From Henckelia pumila (Eukaryota > Streptophyta > Magnoliopsida > Lamiales > Gesneriaceae), in the NCBI RefSeq assembly GCF_033568475.1, contig NC_133122.1, positions 16,930,763 to 16,994,762 of the forward strand: a stretch of 64,000 bases of DNA, in the 5' to 3' direction. Positions 1 through 10,678 of this stretch are shown here, one piece after another. Made by a program: the position numbers and the translations under genes. The notes under the pieces were generated by a model. That model did no database searches, had not been told where the DNA came from, and saw nothing but the letters and a program-made list of their open reading frames with translations. Every line of letters starts with the position of its first letter. Position 1 is the first letter of the stretch.

Positions 1-1272
1 TTTTTTAAAATTTTTAATTAACGTTAGTTCCATTAATTTTATGGGCTTTTTGAGAGCCCTATAAAAGTTATTGGGCCTGTCTTTGGGCGTTTTGGGCTCA
101 TTGGGCCACGTTTAAGTTGTTATTGGGCCTATGAATGTTTTATGGGCTTTGAATTAATTTAATTGGGCTTAGGAATAATTTTATATGGGCACTTAAGTAT
201 GCTTTATCGGGCCAGTCTCAGTGTTAATGGGCCAGTAATTATTAAGTAAATGGGCTTGACTGTTAGGGCCAGCAGTCCAAGACCATCCATGAGAAAATTT
301 GCATGTGTCCTGATTTTATATTTAATTATTTTTATGCATTGAAGTTATTTTAATATTTATATGTTAGTAAGAAATTAAATTAAATATATATGAAGGACAC
401 ACATTTTATTCAAGTACATGCATTCATGAAATATTTTTATGCATGATTTTATGTTTAAGGTTGAGCAAGAAAATATTTTATGTTGGAAGTTGAAGTAGTG
501 TGACAATTTAAGGGGGATTCGTCCCCATATGATTGAAGGGCAGTTTACTGCCAATTTAAGAGGTGATTCGTCACCGGCCACGTACGTTGGTTTCCACGCT
601 GATCAAGATTTAATGTATGATTTAAGGTTACACTACGGATACAACCATGCGATGTTAGAAAATTAATTGCTCAACAATGTTATGTATTATGTTATTTAAG
701 TTATTTAAGTTAAGTTATGTTATGAAATTTTTAAGCATGCTCATTCATGTATATGTATGTATTAGTATTTAATTGTTTTAAATTATTTTTAAACCCTGGT
801 TATGTTAGCATGTTGGGCCTCTAGGCTCACTACACTGGTATGGTGCAGGGGATGACGTTGAGGATGATGTTGTACCAACGGAGGCGAGGATGTATGAGCA
901 GACATGCAGTGACCCCGTGACCGTGATAGATGTCTGAGTCACATGCATGTTTTATTTATGTCGGAATGTTACAATTTTATATTATTTTTCAGTGGTTGTG
1001 AGTTTTGAATATTTTATTGAATATTGTCAGTGCATGCAAATTTTGATCATTTTGTTTATGCAGTATTTTTAATTAAATGTTTGACTCAGATATTTATTTT
1101 ATTTTAAAGAATGCATTTTATTTAATTGTTTATTTATTTATTTATTTATTTTTAAATCTTTTTATTCTGTGCATATATGTATGGGCATATATGTACATAT
1201 TTTATTTAGTAAGTATAAAAAAAAAAATTTTCCGCATATTTATTTATTAATTATAGAGTTAGGGTCGTTTCA
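1..1272 (+). mobile_element. 3' part of a gypsy (Tekay-like) LTR, cut by window edge
   Basis: The stretch is the reverse complement of the 3' part of the LTRs at 26141-28825 and 33686-36348, including the TGGGCC/TGGGCT-rich block (about 40-280), the conserved block around 500-640, and the AT-rich tail with a poly-A run near 1218. It ends in GGGTCGTTTCA, equivalent to the GGGTCGTTACA end of the family. No TGGTATCAGAGC primer site follows, so this is a 3' LTR or a solo LTR rather than a 5' LTR. It abuts and probably interrupts the Tat element that starts right after it. Confidence 0.85.
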
Positions 1273-1383
1273 CCCGTGGTCCGGTGCAGGACCAATTTCT
1301 TCAAAACCACGATGCCCTGCATATTGTGGGGGTCGGGCCTACTCCAACGGCTGGGTCAGTCCTCCGGGATATGATCTCCCAGG

Positions 1384-2130
1384 CTGACGCCCGATTATGT
1401 GAAAAGCCTTGGATGGGCTGAGATGATGCAACGTTCTAACACTGCCTCAGCTGAGGTAACCTTCCCTTATCCATTACTTTATGTTCCTCTTTTATATTCT
1501 CTTTTAATTGTTATTTTCCTTTCCTAGGCTGCTGTCCTAAATGCCGAGATGTCCCTCCGAGCTTCCATGACTCGAAAGCAACTTTCTAAGGATTGCCCGA
1601 GGTTATGAAGCTCCATTTTGCTGAGCTTAACCAGTTAGCGGAGGACGCGAAGCTTGGTTTATGAGAAGGAGGTGGCCAATATCCGAGCCCAGATGGAGGA
1701 AATGAGGATGGGCTTCCAAGATGAACGGCTGAAGCATCAAAGTGACTTCCGGGTCTCCGAGGTGCAGAAGGAGAATCTTCGGAGCGAACTCAAGGTGTCC
1801 CATGATCAATCTTGCTCAGGCCCTTCAAGAACTGGAAGAGTCCCGAGCTGAGCTGTCCAAGGGAGCTGAGGGCTTCAATGAGGCATTCTTGAAGTCCGAT
1901 GAATATATGGATGAGGTGGCTGCCCAAGGGCCTATGGTTACCTGGCCAAAGGGTTCGACGGCTGCACTCAGCAGTTCAGGGTAGCAGGCTATCCTCCTGA
2001 AGGGACCCCTGTGGACTTTTTGGACCTAGACGGGTTTGCCCTCTCCCTTACCTCAGCAGAGGCAGCAAAAGAGGATGGGGGCGTAGATGAACATGGTGAG
2101 GATGAGGGCGAGGGAGAGAATGAAAGTTAG
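1384..2130 (+). pseudogene. antisense coiled-coil ORF of the Tat element (degenerate, with intron)
   Basis: This lies opposite to gag-pol, downstream of integrase, where Grande-type Tat elements carry an antisense accessory gene. An exon ending near 1455 (..TASAE) joins through an intron to a second exon (AAVLNAEMSLRAS..). Further on, the frame encodes a charged coiled coil (VYEKEVANIRAQMEEMRMG.., then ALQELEESRAELSKGAEG..) and an acidic tail ending at a stop near 2130 (DEGEGENES). A stop near 1606 and frameshifts near 1640 and 1800 break it. Such proteins are common as hypothetical plant proteins and have no proven function. The intron and reading frames are seen directly. The assignment to the Tat accessory ORF rests on position and coiled-coil character. 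Confidence 0.6.
1456..1527 (+). other. probable 72-bp intron of the antisense ORF
   Basis: GAG|GTAACC donor and a pyrimidine-rich TTTCCTAG|GC acceptor. Removal leaves an open frame across the junction. The interior is T-rich, as plant introns are. Confidence 0.6.
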
Positions 2131-2220
2131 TTATGGTTTTGGTGGATGTAAACATTTAAATTTTTGCCTTCTCACGCCAGTTTATTTGCTTTACATTTTC
2201 CTTAGTCTTCATAAAACCAA

Positions 2221-2870
2221 CAATCGACGGTGAACTAAGCTGAGCTCCCTAAGAGGAGGTAAGATTAACTCTTCAAAATAGGCTCACCCGAAGGTGAGCT
2301 GAGCTGAGCTCCTTAAAGGGAGGTGAGATTATCATCTAAAAATAAACTAACACCCGGAGGCATCGAACTGAGCTGAGCTCCCCAAGGAGAGCAAAGTATA
2401 GATTCAAAAATAAACTAACATCCGGAGGCGTTGAACTGGGCTGAGCTCCTTAAGGGGAGCAAAGTACTTGTTTAAAAAATAAACTAACACCCGGAGGCGT
2501 TGAAACATAAGCTGATCTCCCTTAAGGGGAGCAAAGTACTTATTTAAAAATAAACTAACACCCGGAGGCGTTGAACAGAGCTGAGCTCCCTAAGGGAGAG
2601 CAAAGTACTTGTTTAAAAATAAACTAAACACCCGAAGGCGTTGAACAGAGCTGAGCTCCCTAAGGGGAGCAAAGTACTTGTTTAAAAATAAACTAACAAC
2701 CCCAGAGGCGTTGAACAGAGCTGAGCTCCCTAAGCGGAGAAAAGTACTTGTTTAAAAATAAACTAACCCGGAGGCGTTGTATTGAGCTGAGCTCCCTAAG
2801 GGGAGCAAAGTACTTGTTTAAAAATAAACTAACACCCGAAGGCGTTTTACAGAGCTGAAGCTTCAGGAAC
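2221..2870. repeat. minisatellite array, period about 66-70 bp
   Basis: About nine imperfect copies of a unit containing CCCGGAGGCGTTGAAC, GAGCTGAGCTCCCTAAGG and GCAAAGTACTTGTTTAAAAA. Neighbouring copies are offset by 66-70 bp (CCCGGAGGCG-like words at 2561, 2631, 2701, 2767, 2834). It lies in the 3' untranslated region of the Tat element, which in this lineage is known to accumulate tandem repeats. Confidence 0.9.
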
Positions 2871-3185
2871 CGAGCTGATCTGACCGGAGCCGAGCTGAGC
2901 TGCCAGAGCCGAGCTGAGCTGCCAAAACCAAACTTCGGACCTGATCTGAACTATGTTCTCAGATCGCCTAAAATGGGCTCCCGAGCTCCGAGCTCCCCAG
3001 CCAAATTTCCTTGACCGCCAGCTCATCTATATGAGAGCACTATGAAGTGACCCCTCATAATTACCGAGCGCGGTGTTTAATTAACTTGCTAACACCATTT
3101 GTACTTGAGTATCTAAAATGAGCTAAGAGCTGAAATCAAAGTGCCGTAACTGAACTGAGCCCAAAAATCAGGGTCGAGGTGACTA

Positions 3186-4107
3186 GACTAAGGTAGAGAG
3201 CTGAGCCAAAGTCAGGGGCCTAAGAGGCATGACTAAGGTGATGGAGCTGAACCAGAGTCAGGGGCCTAAAAGGCATGACTGAGGTGATGAGCTGAAACCA
3301 AAGTCAGGGGCCTAAGAGGCGTGACTAAGGTGATGAGCTGAACCAAAGTCAGGGGCCTAAGAGGCGTGACTAAGGTGATGAGCTGAACCAAAGTCAGGGG
3401 CCTAAGAGGTGTGACTAAGGTAATGAGCTGAACCAAAGTCAGGGGCCTAAGAGGCGTGACTAAGGGAATGAGCTTAACCAGAGTCAGGGGCCTAAAAGGC
3501 GTGATTGAGGTGATGAGCTGAACCAAAGTCAGGGGCCTAAGAGGCGTGACTAAGGTGATGAGCTGAACCAAAGTCAAGGGCTTAAGAAGCGTGACTAAGG
3601 TGATGAGCTGAACCAAAGTCAGGGGCCTAAGAGGCGTGACAAGGTGATGAGCTGAACCAAAGTCAGGGCCTAAGAGGCGTGACTAAGGGAATGAGCTTAA
3701 CCAGAGTCAGGGGCCTAAAAGGCGTGACTGAGGTGATGAGCTGAACCAAAGTCAGGGGCCTAAGAGGCGTGACTAAGGTGATGAGCTGAACCAAAGTCAG
3801 GGGCTTAAGAAGCGTGACTAAGGTGATGAGCTGAACCAAAGTTAGGGGCCTAAGAGGCGTGACTAAGGTGATGAGCTGAACCAAAGTTAGGGGCCTAAGA
3901 GGCGTGACTAAGGTAATGAGCTGAACCAAAGTCAGGGGCCTAAGAGGCGTGACTGAGGTGATGAGCTGAACCAAAGTCAGGGGCCTAAGAGGCGTGACTA
4001 AAGTGATGAGCTAAACCAAAGTCAGGGGCCTAAAAGGCGTGACTAAGGTAATGAGCTGAACCAAAGTCAGGGGCCTAAGAGGCGTGACTGAGGTGATGAG
4101 CTGAGGC
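3186..4107. repeat. minisatellite array, period 45 bp, about 20 copies
   Basis: The unit is built on AACCAAAGTCAGGGGCCTAA, GAGGCGTGACTAAGGTGA and TGAGCTG. Because 45 is a multiple of three and the unit has no stop on the minus strand, it reads as an artificial 15-residue repeat (..LVQLITLVTPLRPLT..). It sits just after the pol stop codon of the Tat element, in its 3' untranslated region. A few copies have 1-2 base indels. Confidence 0.95.
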
Positions 4108-4207
4108 ATGTCTACATCAATATTTTCAAAAGAGCAACTGCTTATAGATAAAAGTAAAATGTAGCCTGCATGAATTACAACTGAAAGGAAAATTGTTCTT
4201 GCAACAT

Positions 4208-5755
4208 TTAAGAATAATATTTGCGTAAATTGTAAGCACTCCAAGGTCTCTTCAGCACCTTCCCCTTTGAATCTTTCAAGTAGTAAGCATCCGAACTGAG
4301 CCTCATCACCACCTTGTACGGTCCTTCCCATTTAGGATCGAGCTTCCCTATAGCCCCTCCTGAACTTTTCTCAGCACCAAATCCCCTACCTGAAAGCCCT
4401 TCCTACGCACCGACGATTATAGGATCGAGCTACCCTATTCTTGTATGCCTCCATTCTGATGGCAGCAGCTTCTCTCTTCTCCTCCATAAAGTCTAAGTCT
4501 TCCATTCTCTTTTCTTCATTCTTCTCATCGTAGAAAAATGATCCGAGCTGACTCTTCTCCAATTTCTGCTGGCAAGACCGCTTCATTTCCATAAACCAGA
4601 CTAAATGGAGTCTCTCCTGTCCCAATTCTAGATGTGGTACGATATGACCATAACACACTAGGGAGTTCCTCCACCCAATTTCCTTGGGCTTTTCCTAATC
4701 GGGTCTTCAAGATTTGCACCAAAGATCTGTTATTGACCTCCACCTGACCATTGCTTTGAGGATAATGGACAGATGTGAAGTGTTGTTGAATTTTCATTCT
4801 CTTTGCACCAAGCTTGCACCCGGGCTCCCTGAAACTGCCTCCCATTGTCGGAGATAATCTTCCGCGGTACTCCAAACCTACACACAATATTCTTCCACAG
4901 AAATTTCAGAACTTCTCCTTCAGTAATTCGTGCCAAGGCCTCCGCCTCCACCCATTTAGAGAAGTAATCTATAGCGACCAACAAGAATTTCTTCTGAGCT
5001 GGGGCTTGAGGGAAAGGACCCACAATATCCATTCCCCACTGATCGAAAGGACACGCTGCCATGATTCCTTTCATTAACGTCGCTGGCTGATGCTGAAGTC
5101 TGCTATGTCGCTGACAACTGTCACAAGAAGTCACCAAAGCTATGACACCTTTCAAAATAGTAGGCCAAAAATATCCTGCTAAAAGAACCTTACGGGCTAG
5201 AGAATAAGATCCCAAGTGATTGCCACAACACCCCTCGTGTATCTCTTTCAGGACATAATGAGCTTCCTTAGGACCCAAACACTTGAGAAGAGGTCCAGAA
5301 AATGACTTCTTATAAATAACTTCCTCCACCATCACAAAGCGGAGACTCCTCTGTTTCAACCGATATGTCTTCTTTGGATCCTTTGGTAACTCGCCCTTCT
5401 CCATGTATTCCAAGAGCTCTTTTCTCCAGTCACTCTCTTTCGGAGCTAATGGTGTGAGCTCCGTAAAAGGTGTTAATTCCACTTGTACGACTACCTCTCT
5501 GTTTTTCCAGTTATGAAGTGAGCTAGCCATCTTGGCCAGAACATCCGCCTTTTCGTTGCTCTCTCTAGGGATCTGCTCAAACATTACCTCATCAAAGAGG
5601 CCCCGAGCTTCCTCTATTGCCTTCATGTACTCTTTTAACTTCTCACTTTTCACCTCGTAAGACCCATTCACTTGCTGAGCTACCAATTGCGAATCAGAAT
5701 AGAGATGTATCCGGGCTGCCCCAACTTGCTTAGCTGCCCGAAGGCCAATTAACAC
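4208..5755 (-). pseudogene. Tat pol: second RNase H and integrase
   Basis: Minus-strand reading begins with the archaeal-type RNase H tail (LIGLRAAKQVGAARIHLYSDSQLVAQQVNG), then the integrase zinc region (H..H..C..C: HEGCCGNHLGSYSLARK.. and CDSCQRHS). The catalytic core follows (WGMDIVGPFP, ISDNGRQF, SNGQVEVNNR), and a C-terminal stretch (WEGPYKVV.., ..RPWSAYNLRKYYS) stops near 4208. The frame changes near 4800-4890 and 4600-4660. Integrase would insert the element's cDNA. This copy cannot make an intact enzyme. Confidence 0.85.
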
Positions 5756-6245
5756 GGCCTCATATTCTGCCTCATTGCTCGAAAATCCAACCTGACTGCC
5801 AATCGGATCTCATCTCCCTGAGGGGATATCAGAGGCACCCCCACTCCACATCCTTCCCTGTTAGAAGAACCATCAACATACACTTTCCATAAGCCCTGCC
5901 CTTCCATATGTTTTGTTTCGGCTAAAAAATCGGCCAATGCTTGAGCTTTAATCGCTGCTCTTGGTTCATACTGAATATCATACTGAATATCATACTCACT
6001 GAGTTCAGTAGTCCATGTCACCAATCGTCCCGAAATGTCAGCGTGAGTTAATATCCTTCCATGGGACAATTGGTTAACACCACAATAGGATGTGATAGAA
6101 AATAAGGTCTGAGCTTCCGGGCCGTCATAACAAGTGCAAGTGCCAACTTCTCGACCTCTGAATACCGGAGATCAGCACCCTTGAAAGCATGTGAGAAAAA
6201 GTAGATAGGATGTTGAGCCGCTCCCTCCTGCCTAATGAGTACCAA
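5749..6245 (-). pseudogene. Tat pol: RNase H region
   Basis: The minus frames 6245-6048 (VLIRQEGAAQHPIYFFSHAFKG..) and 6069-5749 (..VTWTTELSEYDIQY.., KVYVDGSSNREGCGVGVPL) give the end of the retroviral-type RNase H and the start of the archaeal-type RNase H. A local duplication of TATCATACTGAA near 5970-5990 adds repeated residues (YDIQYDIQYEP). Three frame breaks separate these pieces from their neighbours. Confidence 0.75.
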
Positions 6246-7525
6246 ACTGACCGCCCCTCCAAAGCTGAGAGGTAGATGTATAACGGTTCACCCGGAACTA
6301 CCTTAGCCAATACAAGAAGTTCGGCTAAATAATTTTTTAAGTCCTCGAACGCCTTCCCACATTCAGCATCCCACTCAAACCTCTTAGCTTTCCGAAGAAC
6401 CTTAAAGAAAGGTAAACTTCTATGAGCTGATCTGGATATGAATCGAGATAGAGCTGCTATCCTTCCTGCCAACCTCTGAACTTCCTGCAGATTTCGAGGA
6501 TGAGACATGGATCGGATAGCTTGCACTTTCTCGGGGTTAGCTTCAATCCCTCTCTCAGTCACCATGTATCCCAAAAACTTGCCTCCTCTTACTCCAAACA
6601 CACATTTTTCAGGATTGAGCTTTATTCCGTAGGACCTGAGCGTGGCAAAGGTCTCCCTCAAGTCGGTCATCAAACCTGCATCATCCTGGGATTTTACCAG
6701 GATATCATCCACATAAACCTCCACATTTCGGCCAATCTGGGAAGCAAACACCCTATCCATGAGCCTCTGATAAGTAGCCCCTGTATTTTTCAAACCAAAA
6801 GGCATCACTCTGTAACAGAAAGTTCCATGAGAGGTAGTGAAACTTACTTTATCCCGATCTTCCTCTACCAACGGAATTTGATGGTACCCTTGATAGGCAT
6901 CCATGAAACACAAATACTGATGACCTTCCGTAGAATCAACCAACTGATCAATTCGAGGCAGTGGATAGCAATCTTTTGGGCATGCCTTATTTAAGTCCCG
7001 AAAATCAACACACATCCTCCATTTGCCTGAACTCTTAGGGACAAGGACCACATTTGACAACCAAGTAGGGAACTGGACTTCCCTAATATGACCTGCCTTA
7101 AGGAGTTCATTCACCTCTTTCTTAATAACCTTATCCTTTTCAGGCCCAAAGTGTCTTTTTTTCTGTTTTACCTGCTTCGCTCCCGCGAAAATGTTGAGCC
7201 GATGAACCATAACGTCTGCACTAACCCCTGTGAGCTCTGAAAAAGACCAAGCAAAAACATCCTTGTTCTCCTTCAAGCAATCAATCAAGCTTTGCCTCAT
7301 TGAAGAACTGAGATCAGCGGCTAACTTCACCATCTGAGCTCCAGGACTTAGCTCTACTTTCTCATGATCTTCTTCAGACATTAAAAATACCTTTTGACCC
7401 AACAACCTTGGTGCTCGGCCTATCAAAACCATTCCTACTTCCCTCCTACTTCTCTTTGCATCAACCTTCACTTCATTCACATAACACAAACGTGCTGCCT
7501 TTTGATCACCCCTAACAACCCCCAC
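6125..7525 (-). pseudogene. Tat pol: reverse transcriptase
   Basis: The 466-codon minus frame contains the expected RT blocks: LKAGHIREVQFPTWLSNVVLV, GKWRMCVDFRDLNKACPKDCYPLPRID, the MDAYQGYHQI palm strand, FTTSHGTFCYRVMPFGLKNTGATYQ and the active-site YVDD (EVYVDDILVKS). The connection region follows, with GKFLGYMVTERGIEANPEK. This is the best-preserved part of the element, but the frame is lost at the RNase H boundary. Confidence 0.88.
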
Positions 7526-9320
7526 TTATTTTCCACTTGGAAACTTCAATTTCTGGTGGTAGGTAGAAGCCACATCTCGGGAATCACTCAGGGCAGGGCG
7601 TCCCAATATTCCATTGAAAGAAGATGGGGCATCCACCACTGTAAAGCAAGCCATTTTGGTTACTCTCTGCTCTCCACTCCCAAGGGACAAGGGGAGCACT
7701 ATCTGTCCCAACGGTTGCAGAGCATGACCCGTGAACTCATACAACTCTGTGGTGATTGGATCCAACTCAAATCCTTCCAATTTAATTTGGTCCAGAGTTT
7801 CTTTAAAAATAATGTTTACTGAACTCCCAGTATCCAAAAAGATACGAGCCACGTCATAATTGGCTATGGTCAAGGTGACCAGTAGGGGATCATTATGAGG
7901 TAGCACCACATCCTTTAAATCTTCCCTTCCAAAACTGATGTTCGGATCAGTGGGACAGCTGAGCTGAGAATTTACCTCAAAATTTTCCAACCTACGCCCG
8001 TGAGCTTTGCGAGCCCTTCCCGAATCTCCATCCGTACTACCCCCTGAGATCATATGGATAACACCCCGATTGGGATGATTTGAAATTTGCTTCACCCTAT
8101 CTCCTTGACCGTTTTGAAGAGCTCTTCCGTGATGATCACCTTGATTCTCTCTAACTTCATTCCTTTGATTCCTCCATTGGGGAGCTCGGCCTTGGCGAGG
8201 AGGATTTGCCCTTCGAGTCAGCTCAGCTCTGATTCGAGGGTCATCATACATGATCCTTTGAACCTCCTCACCTAGCCTCTGACAATCATTGGCGATATGC
8301 CCATACTCCTGATGAAAATCGCAAAACTTGTCAGATGGCGGTAACCGAGGGCCTTTCTCAGCATTACGGGGCCTCACAAGTGCTCGCCTATCCTCACATA
8401 CTTGCATTGCCTTCTCCAGGCTTACCGAGAGTGGTACATAGTGGTAGGGTCCTTTGACCCTGTTCATCTCTTCTGCAACCCTCTTCCTTCCTCCTTCTGT
8501 CTTCCCCTCTGCCTTTGCTCCCACCTTGGCACTGGGCTTACTCCCAGACGTTCCTTCCTGTCTCCTCTGCCTCTGTGCATCCTCCAAATTCACGTACTTC
8601 TCAGCTCGACTAAGGAGCTCATCATAAGTCAAAGGAGGCTTCTTGACCAAGGATCTGAAAAACTCTCCTCCTCTCAACCCTTGAGTGAAAGAGTTGACCA
8701 AGGTGTCAGCAGTGGCAGCAGGTACTTCCAGAGCTGCTGTATTGAAGCGCTGAACATACTCCCGCAATGGTTCCACCTCAGATTGCTTCATATTGAACAA
8801 ACTGAGAGAAGTCTTCAAATATCTCTTGCTACTCGCATATTGGTGTAGAAAAGCTAAGTTGATGTCGTTGAAACTCTGAATACTACTAGGCTGTAAAAGT
8901 TTGAACCATTGCTGGGCTGACCTTATCAGAGTAGTGAGGAAAACCCGACATTTAATTGCATCTGAATATCTATGCAACAAGGCTGCATTTTCAAATCCCC
9001 CCAAATGTTCCTCCGAATCTGAGCTCCCGTCATATTCCCCTAAAGTAGGCTGCTTAAAATTTGCAGGGAGTTCTTCATCTAGAATAGCCCGAGCAAAAGG
9101 ACTTTCCCTCTGTATAGGCCCAGGCCGACCTCTGACTTGCCGACCTAGTCTCCTGATCTCTTCCCACACCGCATCAATTGGGGTTTGGCTGACCCACGGG
9201 AGGAGGTGGTGGATTTTGACCCATGGCCGCTTGCACTGTTTGAGTGATGAACTGGCTGAGCTGATCTACAGTCATATCCGCCACATTTCCTCTTCCCCTT
9301 CCTCTTCCTCTTCCTGCCAT
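7526..9320 (-). pseudogene. Tat gag and aspartic protease
   Basis: The likely gag start is the ATG at 9318-9320, followed by a short GRGRGRG stretch. A one-base slip near 9176-9184 separates this from the long frame 9169-7526. The long frame contains the retrotransposon gag capsid region (FLTTLIRSAQQWFKLLQPSSI.., LREYVQRFNTAALEVP..), a basic linker with a CDFHQEYGHIANDC zinc-knuckle-like motif, and the protease with DTGSS (RIFLDTGSSVNIIF) and ILGRPAL. A stop at 7526 separates it from RT. Gag forms the particle and the protease would cleave the polyprotein. Confidence 0.85.
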
Positions 9321-9343
9321 ATCTACGTCTTAGCTTGAATTTT

Positions 9344-9358
9344 CCACAGACGGCGCCA
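9344..9358 (-). other. primer binding site of the Tat element
   Basis: Minus strand TGGCGCCGTCTGTGG, directly next to the LTR inner end. TGGCGCC-type sites are usual for Tat elements. It ends 23 bp upstream of the gag start. Confidence 0.7.
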
Positions 9359-9360
9359 AT

Positions 9361-10203
9361 TTATATACCTCAATAAAGTGATCTCCTTGGATGAGCTGAA
9401 GAAGCTCCTCCAAATAAAATATGAATTGCTGCTGACCTGAAACCACTAACAAGAGTGTTAAGGGGGGCCGAAAGGTGTTCTGGCGTATCCCCTCCGACGC
9501 TCAAGTCAGATGCTAGGATAGCGAAAATATAGAGAGTGGTGTGTGCACACGAGTGAAAAATTAGGATGCAAATAATGAAAGTGAACCTGGTATTTATAGG
9601 GGAGGGCTCCGGGTTTAGCGCCTACTTTTTTTATCAAGAATCCGCGAATCCCGGGATCACAATACCGAATATTTAGGCTGAGATCTCGCCCGAATCTTAT
9701 CTGACAAAGAAAATAATAATACACTTAATATGAGCTGAACAGTCATCATGAGGATGCTATACTGCTGCTCTCCCTGAGGTTATATGGAAAAGGGGTGAGT
9801 GAGTTATTGCTGAACCCCTGAACTCCACCTGAACACTGATCATAACATCTTAGCTAGCTCATCAAGGTTATTCAACCCCTCTACTAAGCTAACTCCCTAC
9901 TGACATCGGAGCTGAGATGAACTCCAGAGCTCCCAACCCGAGTTGGAGAGGATGGTGAAGAAATTTGTCTGAGCTCCCGAGCTGAGCTCCCGAGCCGAGC
10001 TCGAGGTAATGGTGGAGGAGCTTGGCTGAGCTCCCGAGCTCCCGAGCTGAGCTGGACATTACAATGGGAGAGCTTGGCCGAGCTCCCGAGTTCCCAAACT
10101 CCCGACCCGAGCTGACCCCCCAGACGATTCTGGCTAGCTAAAGATTGATCTTTACCTTAGGGTCATCTATAAGATGAGGTGATTTCCTCTTCCGGGTATC
10201 ACA
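9361..10203 (-). mobile_element. 5' LTR of the Tat element
   Basis: The LTR starts on the minus strand with TGTGATACCC (plus-strand end GGGTATCACA at 10203) and runs to the primer site. It is rich in GAGCTGAGCTCCCGAGC words. Without its partner LTR the exact inner boundary and target duplication cannot be fixed, so the left coordinate is approximate. Confidence 0.65.
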
Positions 10204-10419
10204 AATATTCATAAGAACATTTCAGATGAAAGAAATATTGGATAGATAGATCTATCTTTTAGACACTATCGAAAGAAAGCAAGAGTGACAAAATGTGTGT
10301 ATATTATTATTATTATTATTATATTATAGTTGGAAAATAAAATAAAATTTACGTGTAAATGATCACACGACCTCGCCTCGATGTTGCGAACACCCGATTT
10401 GAATCAACAAAATCTTTCC

Positions 10420-10422
<3 letters not shown>
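10204..10422. other. spacer between Tat element and TRM-like gene
   Basis: AT-rich, with a short ATT microsatellite at about 10303-10325. I see no ORF or RNA gene. It must include the distal promoter of the gene that starts at 10679. Confidence 0.5.

Positions 10423-10459
<37 letters not shown>
10423..10459. repeat. CT microsatellite in promoter or 5' leader
   Basis: An uninterrupted run of CT dinucleotides, 37 bp, about 220 bp upstream of the ATG at 10679. CT-rich tracts like this are common around plant transcription starts. Confidence 0.95.
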
Positions 10460-10462
<3 letters not shown>

Positions 10463-10678
10463 TTCTGCTGTCCCCTCGCCATTACTGTTTCTTCTTCAAT
10501 CTCACTCGCCCCACTTTTCAAATCCTTTCTCAAGTCTCCATCCATCTCAAACCCTTTTCAAATCCGATCGATTCCATTTATAAAACCCCCACAATTCCTT
10601 CCACTTCTTCTTCACCTCCGGCCTGTAATATATATATATAATCCATTGGTCAAAATTAATAATACTCTCTGTAATTAA

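Larger units (their letters stand above)
1273..10203 (-). mobile_element. Tat-lineage Ty3/gypsy retrotransposon, degenerate, left end missing
   Basis: On the minus strand the order is LTR (about 9361-10203), primer site, gag, protease, RT, RNase H, a second archaeal-type RNase H, integrase, two tandem-repeat arrays and an antisense ORF. The dual RNase H, the long repetitive 3' untranslated region and the antisense ORF are hallmarks of the Tat/Ogre/Grande lineage. The left LTR is not in the window because a gypsy LTR abuts at 1272. Several frameshifts and stops show that it is inactive. Confidence 0.85.

Noticed and set aside
3266..3974. Open frames reading ..LVQLITLVTPLRPLT.. repeatedly
   Set aside because: They are the translation of a 45-bp minisatellite whose unit length is a multiple of three; not a protein gene.
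10204..10420. tRNA genes (B-box-like GAATC words near 10400 and elsewhere)
   Set aside because: No cloverleaf with A and B boxes and acceptor stem could be formed here or at other GTTCGAATC-like sites such as 51043.
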